Shown here: in pieces, positions 55,154-64,000 of the stretch | Numbering within the stretch: position 1 is the stretch's first letter | Layout: each line of letters opens with the position of its first letter | Assembly (NCBI GenBank): GCA_030706735.1 | Contig: JAUZNZ010000023.1 | Location: 21,124 to 85,123 of the forward strand | DNA length: 64,000 bases | DNA from: Bacteroidota bacterium | GTDB taxonomy: Bacteria; Bacteroidota; Bacteroidia; Chitinophagales; Chitinophagaceae | Direction: 5' to 3' | Made by a program: the position numbers and the translations under genes | The notes under the pieces: generated by a model | What the model was told of the DNA's origin: nothing | What the model saw: only the letters and a program-made list of their open reading frames with translations | Database searches by the model: none

Positions 55154-56788
55154 ATGGGGAGAACCGCGATCATCATCGGAGCCGGTCCGGCCGGCCTGAC
55201 CGGGGCGCTGGAACTATTGGAAAGAACTGATATTCACCCTATTATATTGGAAAAAAGCGGTGACATCGGAGGCCTGTCCAAGACCGTGAACTACAAGGGC
55301 AACCGAATGGATATCGGCGGGCATCGTTTTTTTTCAAAGTCGGACCGGGTCATGGAGTGGTGGCTCCGCATCATGCCCCTGGATGCATCGGGATTGCCGG
55401 AAGGCCCCATAACCATCAATTATCATCGCCAATCGCGCGAGATCGACCCGGCGAGACTTCCGGCCAGCTTATCGGAAGCTCCCCGGGCGATGCTGCTCAG
55501 ACCGCGTTTGTCCAGGATCTATTTCCTGCGAAAATTCTTCGACTACCCCATCAGCCTGACCCTCGATACCCTTCGCAAGTTGGGCCTGAGGCGAACGATC
55601 GGCATCGCCCTCTCTTATGCAAGGGCCTCGATCTTCCCCAGGACACCGGAGATCAGCCTGGAGGACTTTTTGGTGAATCGCTTCGGGTATCGGTTATATC
55701 GTTTGTTCTTTTCCGATTATACCGAAAAAGTCTGGGGCAAGCCCTGCCGCGCCATCCCTGCCGAATGGGGCAGGCAACGGATCAAGGGGGTGTCGTTCCG
55801 GAAGGCGATGGCCCATGCGATCGCCGGCCTCCGCCCGAAAGATCGAAAGGGAAAGGATCTCGCCCAGAAAGATAAGGAAACCAGTCTGATCGACCGCTTT
55901 CTATACCCCAGCCTCGGGCCGGGCCAGCTTTGGGAAGAGGCGGCCCGCCGCATCCGGGAAAAGGGGGGTGAGATCCTGCTGAACCAGGAGATCAATGCCC
56001 TGCATGCCGGCGATGGGTGTATAAAAGCCGTCGAAGCGACGGACCAGATCACGGGAAAGACCAGGACACTTACCGGTGATTTCTTCATTTCTTCCATGCC
56101 GATCCGGGAATTGGTCGCGGGCCTCCGTACCGAGATCCCTCCGGCTGTACGGGAAGTGGCGGACGGTTTGCAGTACAGGGACTTCATTACCGTCGGCGTG
56201 CTTTTGCGTCAGTTGACCGGTGAGGTGCACGGTTCGTCCGCCCCCACCCCGTTGGATCTGAAGGACACATGGATCTATATCCAGGATACCGGCGTTCGTG
56301 TCGGACGTCTGCAGTTGTATAATAATTGGAGCCCCTATCTCGTAAAAGATCCGGGGACCATGTGGATCGGCATGGAATACTTTTGTAACAAAGGGGATTC
56401 ATTTTGGGATCTTGCTGACGCGGAGATAGAGAAGATAGCCATCTCCGAGCTTCAGCAAATAGGCCTGGCCAGGCGGGAAGACCTGCTCGATAGCACCGTT
56501 CTCCGCATTGAAAAGACCTATCCCGCTTATTTCGGCAGCTATGATCGCTTTCCCTTGCTGCGCGAGTACCTGGATCGCTTTACCAACCTGTTCCTGGTAG
56601 GACGGAACGGGATGCATAAATACAATAACTCCGACCACTCCATGCTGACCGCCATGGTAGCCGTGGACAATATCATCCATGGCGTCTCCGACAAGGCCAA
56701 TATCTGGGCCATCAATGCGGAGGAGGAATATCACGAGGAATCCAAAAAAGGCGAACATGGCGCTGCATCAAACCTTCCTGTTCCATAA
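55154..56788 (+). CDS. FAD/NAD(P)-binding amine-oxidase-like oxidoreductase
   Basis: A 544-residue flavoprotein. The N-terminal Rossmann motif is [15 protein letters not shown] (residues 8-22), followed by the second FAD loop [17 protein letters not shown] and the GHRFFSK segment. The fold resembles protoporphyrinogen-oxidase, amine-oxidase and UDP-galactopyranose-mutase relatives. The C-terminal FAD loop is [25 protein letters not shown] 55154 is the start, as the family begins at [11 protein letters not shown]. The frame upstream of it is unsupported. Its role is probably sugar-nucleotide or lipid oxidation, but the exact substrate is unknown. It overlaps the next gene by 32 bp, so the two are coupled. 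Confidence 0.85.
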   Translation: MGRTAIIIGAGPAGLTGALELLERTDIHPIILEKSGDIGGLSKTVNYKGNRMDIGGHRFFSKSDRVMEWWLRIMPLDASGLPEGPITINYHRQSREIDPARLPASLSEAPRAMLLRPRLSRIYFLRKFFDYPISLTLDTLRKLGLRRTIGIALSYARASIFPRTPEISLEDFLVNRFGYRLYRLFFSDYTEKVWGKPCRAIPAEWGRQRIKGVSFRKAMAHAIAGLRPKDRKGKDLAQKDKETSLIDRFLYPSLGPGQLWEEAARRIREKGGEILLNQEINALHAGDGCIKAVEATDQITGKTRTLTGDFFISSMPIRELVAGLRTEIPPAVREVADGLQYRDFITVGVLLRQLTGEVHGSSAPTPLDLKDTWIYIQDTGVRVGRLQLYNNWSPYLVKDPGTMWIGMEYFCNKGDSFWDLADAEIEKIAISELQQIGLARREDLLDSTVLRIEKTYPAYFGSYDRFPLLREYLDRFTNLFLVGRNGMHKYNNSDHSMLTAMVAVDNIIHGVSDKANIWAINAEEEYHEESKKGEHGAASNLPVP

Positions 56789-57386
56789 GGGGGCGCTCTA
56801 CCCTCACTATCATCTTTGTCAGTACCTGCCCAGGGCGGCCGGCAGGGATGAACTTTCCCGAAGCCTGCTGAATTTCAAAACGAGCGTGCCCGAAGATATT
56901 CGGGCCTGGGTCGATCGCGCTCTGGCCTTGCTGCCATCCGATCTGCTCTCGCCCGGCATTTGCGTGGTCAGGGCCCTCCATCATCAGGAGACCATTGCCG
57001 GTGTGGGCGCACATTCCCCTCTCGACCAGCTCGGAGCAGCGCTGGCGACCTATTTCAACGGTCTTTACCTTCCGCAGCTCCTCCGGAAGTCCAGACCGGC
57101 CCGCAAGATCAATCAGCTCCCCACTGCGGAAAGGGAGGAGGAACTCAAGGACATCTATTATATATGTATGGACTCCAGGGGCCATTCGGGCGGCGACCAA
57201 CCGGGCAGCGGTCAATTGGGGAGTGACCCTTTCGGAAGCGAGCCTTCCGGCGCCTTCCTGGTCATCGACGATATCCTCACGACCGGTGCGACGGCCCGGT
57301 CGATCATTGACGCCCTGGTCGGCGCCCTGCCCGATTGCCGGATCACCCTTTTTACGCTCGCCAAGGCATCGCCCATAGGCAATTGA
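56757..57386 (+). CDS. Phosphoribosyltransferase-like protein (ComF/PRTase type)
   Basis: A 209-residue cytoplasmic protein with a PRPP-binding loop near residue 162 ([19 protein letters not shown]), the hallmark of type I phosphoribosyltransferases. The N-terminal 150 residues contain no zinc-finger Cys cluster like that of ComF and show instead [16 protein letters not shown] and [18 protein letters not shown] low-complexity Gly/Ser stretch ([20 protein letters not shown]) interrupts the domain. The ATG at 56757 lies inside the end of the FAD oxidoreductase gene. I would not assign a specific substrate; nucleotide salvage, or a regulatory PRTase acting with the flavoenzyme, are options. The low-complexity insert is unusual for an enzyme of this size. 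Confidence 0.75.
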   Translation: MALHQTFLFHKGALYPHYHLCQYLPRAAGRDELSRSLLNFKTSVPEDIRAWVDRALALLPSDLLSPGICVVRALHHQETIAGVGAHSPLDQLGAALATYFNGLYLPQLLRKSRPARKINQLPTAEREEELKDIYYICMDSRGHSGGDQPGSGQLGSDPFGSEPSGAFLVIDDILTTGATARSIIDALVGALPDCRITLFTLAKASPIGN

Positions 57387-57494
57387 ACCATTGGACCCTT
57401 GCAGACACATTTTAATTTTTTTCCATGCAGCGCAGTCCCATGGCGGGTTGTCTCCATGTGTTATTGGGACACATTAGTACTGAATAAAAAAAAA

Positions 57495-57527
57495 TTTGTT
57501 AAGTAAAGATTAATTTTTTTATTTTAG
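57495..57527 (+). promoter_or_regulatory. Candidate Bacteroidota promoter of the second SusC/SusD operon
   Basis: TTTG at 57495-57498 and TATTTTAG at 57520-57527 are separated by 21 bp in an A/T-rich tract, close to the phylum's TTTG-N19-21-TAnnTTTG. The ATG of the SusC gene is 27 bp further on. Confidence 0.6.
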
Positions 57528-57554
57528 GTCCTTAAATAGCTAAACTTTTGCTTT

Positions 57555-60500
57555 ATGATCATTCAACGACTGCTAGCCAGAGTGGCTGCGTTTTCACTAC
57601 TTTGCGTACTTTTCACACTAACAGCATTCTCCCAAACCAAAACAATTACAGGAACGATTACCGATGACAAGGGCGCACCCGTTCAGGGCGCCACGGTTAC
57701 CGTAAAAGGAAGCCGCACCGGTACGTCGACCCACTCGGACGGCGGCTTTTCGCTTACCGTTCCGGCAACGGCCAAAACGCTGGTGGTCAGCTCGGTCGGT
57801 TTCGAACAACGAGAGATCGCCATTGGCGACCAGTCGACGATCAATGTTTCCCTTGCTCCGGCCAGTTCCAGCCTCAATGAAGTAGTCGTTATCGGTTATG
57901 GTACTTCCCAACGGAAGGATATCACCGGATCGGTCGCCTCGGTAAGGGCAAAGGACTTCAACAAAGGAGTCACTTCTCCTGAAGAACTGCTGATCGGAAA
58001 GGTCGCAGGTCTGCAGGTTGCAGACAATAGCGGTCAGCCCGGCGGAACGACCATTACCAAGATCCGCGGCAACAACTCGATCGTAAGTGGTAATAACCCG
58101 CTCTACGTGATCGACCAGGTGCCCATCGACGCCACTTCGCCGCTGCCTCCGAACCAGAATACCGGCATCGGCAGCTCCGTTTCCAACAACCCTCTGCTGT
58201 TCATCAATCCAGGGGACATCTCCCAGATCGACATCCTGAAAGACGCCTCTTCCGCAGCCATTTATGGCGCCCGCGGCGAGAACGGCGTTGTGCTGATCAC
58301 CACGAATAAAGGAAACGGGAAGCCTACTGTCGAAGCGTCTGCCACCTATAATACGTATGCCGGCCTCATGCGCCAGCCTGATATTCTGTCCGCATCGCAA
58401 TACAGATCAGAATTGGCGACGTTCGGTCAGCACTCCGATTCTGGCCTTAGCCTGAACCCCTTCAAGGAGATCCTGCAAAACAAGGGCTCAACGGTCTATT
58501 CCGTTGCTCTGAGCAACGGCAATGAGAATGGCCGGTTCCGCGCCTCTTTCGCAGCAACCAATACGAACGGCATTATCCTGAAAAGCGGACTCCAACAATA
58601 CAATGCGACCATTTCAGGAGATCAGTCTTTCCTTGATAAAAAATTGAAGATCAACTTTGTCCTCATCGGGTCCCATTATGTCCTGCAATCGGCTCCCATC
58701 AGCACCAATGCGGGCAGCACGGGCAACCTGATCAGCGCAGCCATGAACTGGAACCCGACCCTGGCCCTGGTTGAGAATGGCGCGTACAATCAAAAGAATC
58801 CTTCCGGCCAGATCAATCCCCTCGCTTTGTCTGCTTACACCGATGACTACTCGAAGGTCACTGAGTTGTTGGGCATTGCGGGACTCAGTTATCAGATCGT
58901 GCCGGGATTAACCTATAATTTCCTCTTTGGCCTGTCGGATGCCAGGGCAACCCGCGAAGCCCAGCTTCAGGGATACATCGCCGCTACGGGCAGTTCGATA
59001 GACGGACAAGGTGCTGGTCAAACGGGTTATGCTTCGCTGATCACACAAACGATCACGCATACCCTCACCTTCGAAAAGCATTTTAATGATGGTTTCAACC
59101 TGAAGGTACTGGGCGGTTACGAGTATTATCAGACCTCGAACCTGAACTACCAGGTTACCGGCGTGGTCGGCTTCAACTTCAACGCTCCCGGCGGCCCCAG
59201 CTATCCGAATATCAAATATTATAACGATATGCAAGCCGGTAATCAGGCTAACCTGAGAACCGTCAGCGTCGCACCTCCGTCCAGCGAATTGCAATCCTAT
59301 TTCGCCAGGGGTGAATTGAGCTGGAACGAAAAGTATTATCTGACCGCCACGATCCGTGCGGACGGATCCACCAAATTCGGTACCGACAACAGGTATGGCT
59401 ATTTCCCTTCGTTCGGCGCCCGGTGGAATATCCTGAACGAAAATTTCATGAAGAACCAGACCGTGTTCAATACGCTGGCTATCCGCGCAGGCTGGGGCCA
59501 GGTCGGTGGTCAGGACGGTTTGATCGCCGGTGCGTCCAAGCAGATCGCTTCTCCCAATGGTTATAATGGCTCATCCAATGCGCTCGGCGGAATACAGGTG
59601 TTGAACTTTGCTTCACCCAACCTGAAATGGGAAACGCTAACGTCGGCTGACGGAGGCATTGACTTTGGTTTCGCCAACAACCGGCTGACGGGCTATATTG
59701 ATGTCTTCTCGAAGAAGACTACTAACCCGCTGTTCCCGGGCACACTGTCGGTACCTTCCCAAGGCGCTACTATTTGGCAGAACCTGCCGGGATATATTAC
59801 CAACAAAGGTTTCGAGGTCTCTCTTAATGCGGCTATCATCCGCACTTCGGATTTCGTATGGAACATAGGATTCAACGTGGAATACGTGAAGAATAAATTC
59901 GTATTCCCTGCATTGGGCAGCTCACCTCTATTCCTGACGGGTGGCGTCAACGGCCAGGGTGTATCGTCCGCGTTCTCCCAGGCTCTTGCCAACAACCAAC
60001 CGATCGACGTGTTCTATCTTAGGAGCTTCACCGGTTTCGACCAGAACGGCATTGCCAAGGTGGCCAGCCAGGCCTCTTCCTATGTCGGCGATCCCAATCC
60101 GCACATGATCCTCGGTATCAATACCGATCTGACGTATAAGAAATGGAGCCTTGCTATCAATACCCACGGCGCATTCGGCAACAAGATCTTTAACAATACC
60201 CTGGTCAGCGTAACCAACCTGGGCAATATTGCGAACGGAAAGAATATCTCGAAGACCCTGATCGGCACGAAGGAAAGCCTGGCCAACCCGGTATCGGCTT
60301 CGACCAGGTTCCTGCAAAGCGGCAACTTCGTCAAGCTGGGGAATGCCACGGTCTCGTATAACCTCGGTGCGGTCGGAAGCGTATTCAAGTCTTCGCATAT
60401 CTTCATCACGGGCAATAACCTGCTGGAGATCACGAAGTATACTGGATTCGACGCTGAGGTCAACCAGGATCACAACAACAACGGTATTCCTTCGTTAGGT

Positions 60501-60566
60501 ATCGATTACATCGGTTACCCGACGGCCAGGTCTATTACGTTTGGCGTTAATTTCTCATTGAATTAA
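57555..60566 (+). CDS. SusC/RagA TonB-dependent outer-membrane transporter, no STN domain
   Basis: A 1003-residue outer-membrane channel. After a signal peptide (about residues 1-26) comes a carboxypeptidase-regulatory-like Ig domain (about 28-105; TITGTITDDKGAPVQGATVTV), the TonB box/plug region (NEVVVIGYGTSQRKDITGS and ILKDASSAAIYGARGENGVV) and the beta-barrel ending in FGVNFSLN. It lacks the N-terminal STN domain of the first SusC in this window, so it is not tied to a FecR/sigma pair. The promoter at 57495 drives it and the SusD follows 32 bp later. The two channels of the window therefore have different control. The ligand is unknown. Confidence 0.95.
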   Translation: MIIQRLLARVAAFSLLCVLFTLTAFSQTKTITGTITDDKGAPVQGATVTVKGSRTGTSTHSDGGFSLTVPATAKTLVVSSVGFEQREIAIGDQSTINVSLAPASSSLNEVVVIGYGTSQRKDITGSVASVRAKDFNKGVTSPEELLIGKVAGLQVADNSGQPGGTTITKIRGNNSIVSGNNPLYVIDQVPIDATSPLPPNQNTGIGSSVSNNPLLFINPGDISQIDILKDASSAAIYGARGENGVVLITTNKGNGKPTVEASATYNTYAGLMRQPDILSASQYRSELATFGQHSDSGLSLNPFKEILQNKGSTVYSVALSNGNENGRFRASFAATNTNGIILKSGLQQYNATISGDQSFLDKKLKINFVLIGSHYVLQSAPISTNAGSTGNLISAAMNWNPTLALVENGAYNQKNPSGQINPLALSAYTDDYSKVTELLGIAGLSYQIVPGLTYNFLFGLSDARATREAQLQGYIAATGSSIDGQGAGQTGYASLITQTITHTLTFEKHFNDGFNLKVLGGYEYYQTSNLNYQVTGVVGFNFNAPGGPSYPNIKYYNDMQAGNQANLRTVSVAPPSSELQSYFARGELSWNEKYYLTATIRADGSTKFGTDNRYGYFPSFGARWNILNENFMKNQTVFNTLAIRAGWGQVGGQDGLIAGASKQIASPNGYNGSSNALGGIQVLNFASPNLKWETLTSADGGIDFGFANNRLTGYIDVFSKKTTNPLFPGTLSVPSQGATIWQNLPGYITNKGFEVSLNAAIIRTSDFVWNIGFNVEYVKNKFVFPALGSSPLFLTGGVNGQGVSSAFSQALANNQPIDVFYLRSFTGFDQNGIAKVASQASSYVGDPNPHMILGINTDLTYKKWSLAINTHGAFGNKIFNNTLVSVTNLGNIANGKNISKTLIGTKESLANPVSASTRFLQSGNFVKLGNATVSYNLGAVGSVFKSSHIFITGNNLLEITKYTGFDAEVNQDHNNNGIPSLGIDYIGYPTARSITFGVNFSLN

Positions 60567-60598
60567 TCACTACCTCATTAAACACTCAATTAATAGTT

Positions 60599-62257
60599 AT
60601 GAAATTCTATAGAAACAAGTTTAGTATGCTGGTCGCAGTACTTGCCGTTTCTGCTGGCTGCACCAAACTAAACGAAGGGTTGAAATCCTCCTTCCCATAC
60701 AATCCGTCCGGAGGCACGGCTAGTGCCGGTGGCGTATTGACATCGGCCTACGGAGACCTGTCCGGTTTGTTCCATAATCAGGACCAGGTCTTTTCCCTGG
60801 AGGAAAATACGACGGACGAGTGCCTGGTTCCGACCCGCGGTGGTGACTGGGACGATAATGGGGTTTGGCGCGTGCTGCATGCCCATGCCTGGGATGCGAC
60901 TCACGGCCAGGCAGCCAGTGTGTTCAGCAATCTGGGCACCCTGGAAAGCGATGCGACTACCGTACTGGCTTCCAACCCTAGTGCTGAACAAGCGGCCGAA
61001 GCGACCTTCCTCCGTTCTTTCGCCCAGTTCTATTTCCTGGATCTCTATGGCCAGGTTCCCTACCGCACCGTTCCAAGATATAATACGGTTGACGCTGCGC
61101 CGGTCATGACCCCTGCGCAAGCCATAGATACGCTCGTCAATAATCTGACCGGTATTATCGGCGCCCTCAATCCTGCCAATCAGCATTACCAGGTAACGCC
61201 CGATGCAGCGAGATTCCTGCTGATGAAGGTGTTGCTCAATAAACAAGCCTTCCTGAACAGGCAGACGCCCGCCGCCGCCGTGCAGGCTGACATGGAGCAG
61301 GTACGTACCCTGGGGATGGCCATCCTTGGAGGCATCACATACCCTTCCGCAAAATATCCGCTCACAGCCAGTTATTTTGATAATTTCGGCCCCAACAACG
61401 GTGGATTCGGCGTGCCGGGCACAGGCGGCCAATCTTCGGAGATCATTTTCAGCTATGCGAACAATGGTACCGCAACGAACCCGAACGGAACCGGCAACGG
61501 CGGCATCACCGCCCGCTGGATGATGGGCTTGCACTACAACTCCTGGGATAAGACAGGCGTATATGGCGGCGCAGGATGGAACGGGTTCAGCACCATCGCC
61601 GACCTGTACAACTCCTTCGACGCTACGGATACCCGTAAAGGGAATGTTCCCTACCCCGCTCCGAACGGCGCCGGCGTATCCCCGATCTCCGGCCTGAATG
61701 TCGGCCTGGCCGCAGGTCAGCAGAAGAATGAGGCTGGTCAGAACATCACCGACCGTAAAGGCAATCCGCTGGTCTTTGCACCCACCGTCAATCTGGTCGA
61801 AACGAATGTCGCGACCCTGGAAGGGGACGGCATCCGCGTCATGAAATATTATCCTGACTACGCGCACTATACTTCGACCGCCTCCAATCAACTGGTCTTC
61901 TTCCGCGCAGCCGACGTTTGGCTGATGATCGCAGAAGCCGACCTGAATGGCGCAAGCGGCGGCTCGGCCGAAGCACTGTCGATCGTCAATAAGGTGCATG
62001 CAACGCGCGGAGCGGCTCCGCTGGCTGCCCTGACGCTGGTCAATAAAGGCAATCTGTACGACGCCACCACGCTGTTGGCTGAAAGGCAGAAAGAGCTGTA
62101 CTTCGAAAGCTGGAGAAGGCAGGACCTGATCCGCTTCGGCGTATTCTTACAGCCATGGGCGCTGAAGACGGCCGACGATCCGAAATACCTGCTGTTCCCG
62201 ATCCCGGCCACGCAGCTGATCGCCAATCCGAACCTCAAACAGAATCCCGGCTATTAA
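60599..62257 (+). CDS. SusD/RagB-family outer-membrane lipoprotein
   Basis: A 552-residue partner of the preceding SusC. A lipoprotein signal with Cys near residue 21 (VLAVSAGC) leads into the SusD core (EATFLRSFAQFYFLDLYGQVPYR) and the family's C-terminal elements (FFRAADVWLMIAEADL, LSIVNKVHATRGAAPL, LLAERQKELYFESWRRQDLIR, and the closing LIANPNLKQNPGY). It is 64 residues longer than the other SusD in this window. The gene ends 30 bp before a strong hairpin terminator. Together they form a complete two-gene uptake unit, followed by the FG-GAP/ASPIC lipoprotein gene. Confidence 0.95.
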   Translation: MKFYRNKFSMLVAVLAVSAGCTKLNEGLKSSFPYNPSGGTASAGGVLTSAYGDLSGLFHNQDQVFSLEENTTDECLVPTRGGDWDDNGVWRVLHAHAWDATHGQAASVFSNLGTLESDATTVLASNPSAEQAAEATFLRSFAQFYFLDLYGQVPYRTVPRYNTVDAAPVMTPAQAIDTLVNNLTGIIGALNPANQHYQVTPDAARFLLMKVLLNKQAFLNRQTPAAAVQADMEQVRTLGMAILGGITYPSAKYPLTASYFDNFGPNNGGFGVPGTGGQSSEIIFSYANNGTATNPNGTGNGGITARWMMGLHYNSWDKTGVYGGAGWNGFSTIADLYNSFDATDTRKGNVPYPAPNGAGVSPISGLNVGLAAGQQKNEAGQNITDRKGNPLVFAPTVNLVETNVATLEGDGIRVMKYYPDYAHYTSTASNQLVFFRAADVWLMIAEADLNGASGGSAEALSIVNKVHATRGAAPLAALTLVNKGNLYDATTLLAERQKELYFESWRRQDLIRFGVFLQPWALKTADDPKYLLFPIPATQLIANPNLKQNPGY

Positions 62258-62287
62258 TGAGGAGTTGATTAACATAATAATTTTAAC

Positions 62288-62325
62288 ACAAAGGTCATTA
62301 TCTATATAATGACCTTTGTAATTTT
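62288..62325 (+). terminator. Hairpin terminator after the second SusC/SusD operon
   Basis: A perfect 14-bp inverted repeat, ACAAAGGTCATTAT / ATAATGACCTTTGT (62288-62301 and 62306-62319), with a 4-nt loop CTAT, is followed by AATTTT. It lies 31 bp after the SusD stop. Since it is symmetric it may also act on minus-strand transcripts. Confidence 0.8.
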
Positions 62326-62334
62326 AGCACCTAT

Positions 62335-64000
62335 ATGAGAAGTTCCTCCGGGTTTTCATTTGTTGCTTGTTTGCTGGGATCCCTGCTTTTCCTTTCCTGC
62401 CGGAACTCCTCTGCCGACCATCCGCTCTTCGAGCTGATGGAACATACGGGCATCGATTTCAATAATGAAGTGAGGGACGGCCGGCTGGACAACAGCTTTC
62501 TTTTCCGGAATTTCTACAACGGAGGCGGCGTGGCCATCGGCGATATCAACAATGACGGCCTGCCGGATGTTTTCTTCACGTCCAACATGGGCATCAACAA
62601 GCTCTATCTCAACAAAGGAAATTTTACTTTCGAAGACGTCACCGCCAGAGCAGGATTCAGGCAGGACAGCATGTGGAGCACGGGCGTCGTATTCGTAGAT
62701 ATCAATAACGACGGCTGGCTGGATATCTATGTATGCAACTCCGGGCATATGAGCGACGGCAACCGAAGGAACAAGCTCTATATCAACAACCATGACGGCA
62801 CATTCACCGAATCGGCGGCCAGGTACGGTCTCGACATTTCAGCGTATACCACGCAGGTCACGTTCTTCGATTATGACGGCGACGGCGATCTGGACTGCTT
62901 CATGATCAACAATAGCCCGATCCCCGTCAACACGCTCAACAATGCCAACCGGCGCGACCTCCCCGATTCTGCATGGCCGGTGCGCACGATGCTGAAGGGC
63001 GGAGGTGACCATCTTTACCGCAACGACAACGGCCACTTCAAGGAGGTCACCGGTCAGGCCGGCATCCACGGCACCCTGATCAGCTTCGGCCTGGGCGCCC
63101 TGGTCACCGATATCAATGGCGATGGATGGCCCGACGTCTATGTTTCGAACGATAGCTATGAACGGGACTACCTGTATATCAACCAGGGCAACGGCACCTT
63201 CAGGGATGAGCTCGAAGATTGGATGGGGCATATCAGCATGTCGTCGATGGGCACTGACATGGCCGACATCAATAATGACGGCTATCCCGACCTGTTCACT
63301 ACCGACATGCTGCCCGGCGACGATTACCGGCTGAAGACAACCGGCTCCTTCGACAATGCCAACCTGTTCAATAGCAAACTGCAATCCGGCTTCTATTATC
63401 AATATGTCAAGAACTGCCTTCAGTTAAATAATCGTCATGGCAGGTTCCTCGAAATGGCCAACTATGCCGGCGTGTCAGGGACAGACTGGAGCTGGGGCGC
63501 GCTGCTGTTCGACATGGATAACGACGGCTATAATGATATCTATGTTTGTAACGGGGTCAACCGCGACGTCACCGACCTGGACTTCCTCAATTTCTTCGCA
63601 GATGACGTGTACCAGAAAATGGCCCTGAGCGGCAAGAAGGAGAATATCGACGACCTGCTCAAGCGGATCCCGCAGACGCCACTCCTCAATAAGGTGTACC
63701 GCAATCTCGGGAACCTGAGCTTCGCAGACAACGGTACGACCTGGGGGTTTACGCAGGCGAGCTTTTCGAATGGAGCGGCCTATGGGGATCTGGATAATGA
63801 CGGCGACCTGGATCTGATCGTCAACAATGAGAATGGTCCCGCCTTCGTCTATCAGAACAATAGCCGCCAGATCAATCATTATCATTATATCGGCGTCAGC
63901 CTGCGCGGCAATAGTCCCAATACCTTCGCCATCGGATCGAAGATCCGTGCCTATCACGGCCCGGAGGTCTTCTACCGCGAGCTGGTCCCCAGCCGCGGCT
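62335..64000 (+). CDS. FG-GAP/VCBS lipoprotein with ASPIC/UnbV domain, partial (3' end off window)
   Basis: An open frame of 555 residues to the window edge with no stop. The signal is a lipobox FLSC (Cys near residue 21). Blades of a calcium-binding propeller follow (DINNDGLPDVFFTSNMG, DINNDGWLDIYVCNSG, DINGDGWPDVYVSNDSY, DMDNDGYNDIYVCNG), and the ASPIC/UnbV region begins near residue 515 (GVSLRGNSPNTFAIGSK). The plan matches the protein at 48566-51841, so these are paralogues. It follows the terminator of the SusC/SusD pair. The ATG at 62335 is within about 10 bp of the hairpin tail, so it may rely on read-through of that terminator or on a promoter I cannot see. Confidence 0.88.
   Translation, partial: MRSSSGFSFVACLLGSLLFLSCRNSSADHPLFELMEHTGIDFNNEVRDGRLDNSFLFRNFYNGGGVAIGDINNDGLPDVFFTSNMGINKLYLNKGNFTFEDVTARAGFRQDSMWSTGVVFVDINNDGWLDIYVCNSGHMSDGNRRNKLYINNHDGTFTESAARYGLDISAYTTQVTFFDYDGDGDLDCFMINNSPIPVNTLNNANRRDLPDSAWPVRTMLKGGGDHLYRNDNGHFKEVTGQAGIHGTLISFGLGALVTDINGDGWPDVYVSNDSYERDYLYINQGNGTFRDELEDWMGHISMSSMGTDMADINNDGYPDLFTTDMLPGDDYRLKTTGSFDNANLFNSKLQSGFYYQYVKNCLQLNNRHGRFLEMANYAGVSGTDWSWGALLFDMDNDGYNDIYVCNGVNRDVTDLDFLNFFADDVYQKMALSGKKENIDDLLKRIPQTPLLNKVYRNLGNLSFADNGTTWGFTQASFSNGAAYGDLDNDGDLDLIVNNENGPAFVYQNNSRQINHYHYIGVSLRGNSPNTFAIGSKIRAYHGPEVFYRELVPSRG

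Noticed and set aside
60668..61999. Minus-strand frame of 443 residues opposite the second SusD gene
   Set aside because: SusD is well supported in its own frame. The antisense product has no signal peptide, domain or start context.

Overview
The window reads as chromosomal DNA of a Bacteroidota bacterium, most likely in or near the Chitinophagaceae (an inference from gene content; no rRNA or other marker gene is present). The grounds are two SusC/SusD outer-membrane uptake pairs, an ECF sigma/FecR pair feeding one of them, type IX secretion sorting domains on three proteins, GldF/GldG-type ABC exporter parts, LytS/LytTR two-component signalling with a Reg_prop sensor, and AT-rich promoters of the TTTG / TAnnTTTG kind. 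No tRNA, rRNA, CRISPR array, transposase or phage gene was seen.

Layout. Positions 1-7402 (minus) are an ECF sigma - FecR - SusC - SusD - DUF4397 lipoprotein uptake locus, read leftward and cut by the window edge. Positions 7490-14736 (minus) are a compact four-gene operon: ABC ATPase, two paralogous GldF-GldG fusion permeases and a GH172-family (DUF2961) protein, closed by a clear hairpin terminator. Then come a secreted nucleotide pyrophosphatase/phosphodiesterase (minus) and a divergent ROK regulator with a palindrome in its leader. Positions 18176-23708 (minus) hold an unrecognised 886-residue exported protein, an M48-like zinc protease lipoprotein and a polysaccharide flippase. Positions 23793-36435 (plus) hold small exported proteins, an ELWxxDGT-repeat T9SS protein, a tandem paralogous pair, a LytS-type hybrid sensor and its LytTR regulator, a DUF2461 protein, a TonB-C protein with MORN-like repeats, an alkaline-phosphatase-superfamily enzyme and a GtrA membrane protein.

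Positions 36466-42750 (minus) are carbohydrate-active: a CBM6 esterase with a T9SS tail and a 1281-residue fusion of a GH9 glycosidase with an AGE-family sugar 2-epimerase. Divergent from it is a solitary 1040-residue UPF1-like SF1 helicase, then a seven-haem cytochrome c. On the opposite strand lie a translationally overlapping vanadium-haloperoxidase-like protein and an FG-GAP/ASPIC-UnbV protein, a T9SS type-B adhesin-like protein and a tiny membrane protein. The right end (plus) has an FAD oxidoreductase overlapping a phosphoribosyltransferase-like gene, then a second SusC/SusD pair, a strong terminator, and a second FG-GAP/ASPIC-UnbV lipoprotein running off the edge.

Together the genes describe a glycan- and polymer-scavenging soil or rhizosphere-type bacterium: outer-membrane uptake, secreted hydrolases, regulators and surface proteins. 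The items most worth follow-up are the GH9-AGE fusion, the doubled GldFG exporter with GH172, the lone helicase, and the haloperoxidase / FG-GAP / multihaem neighbourhood.
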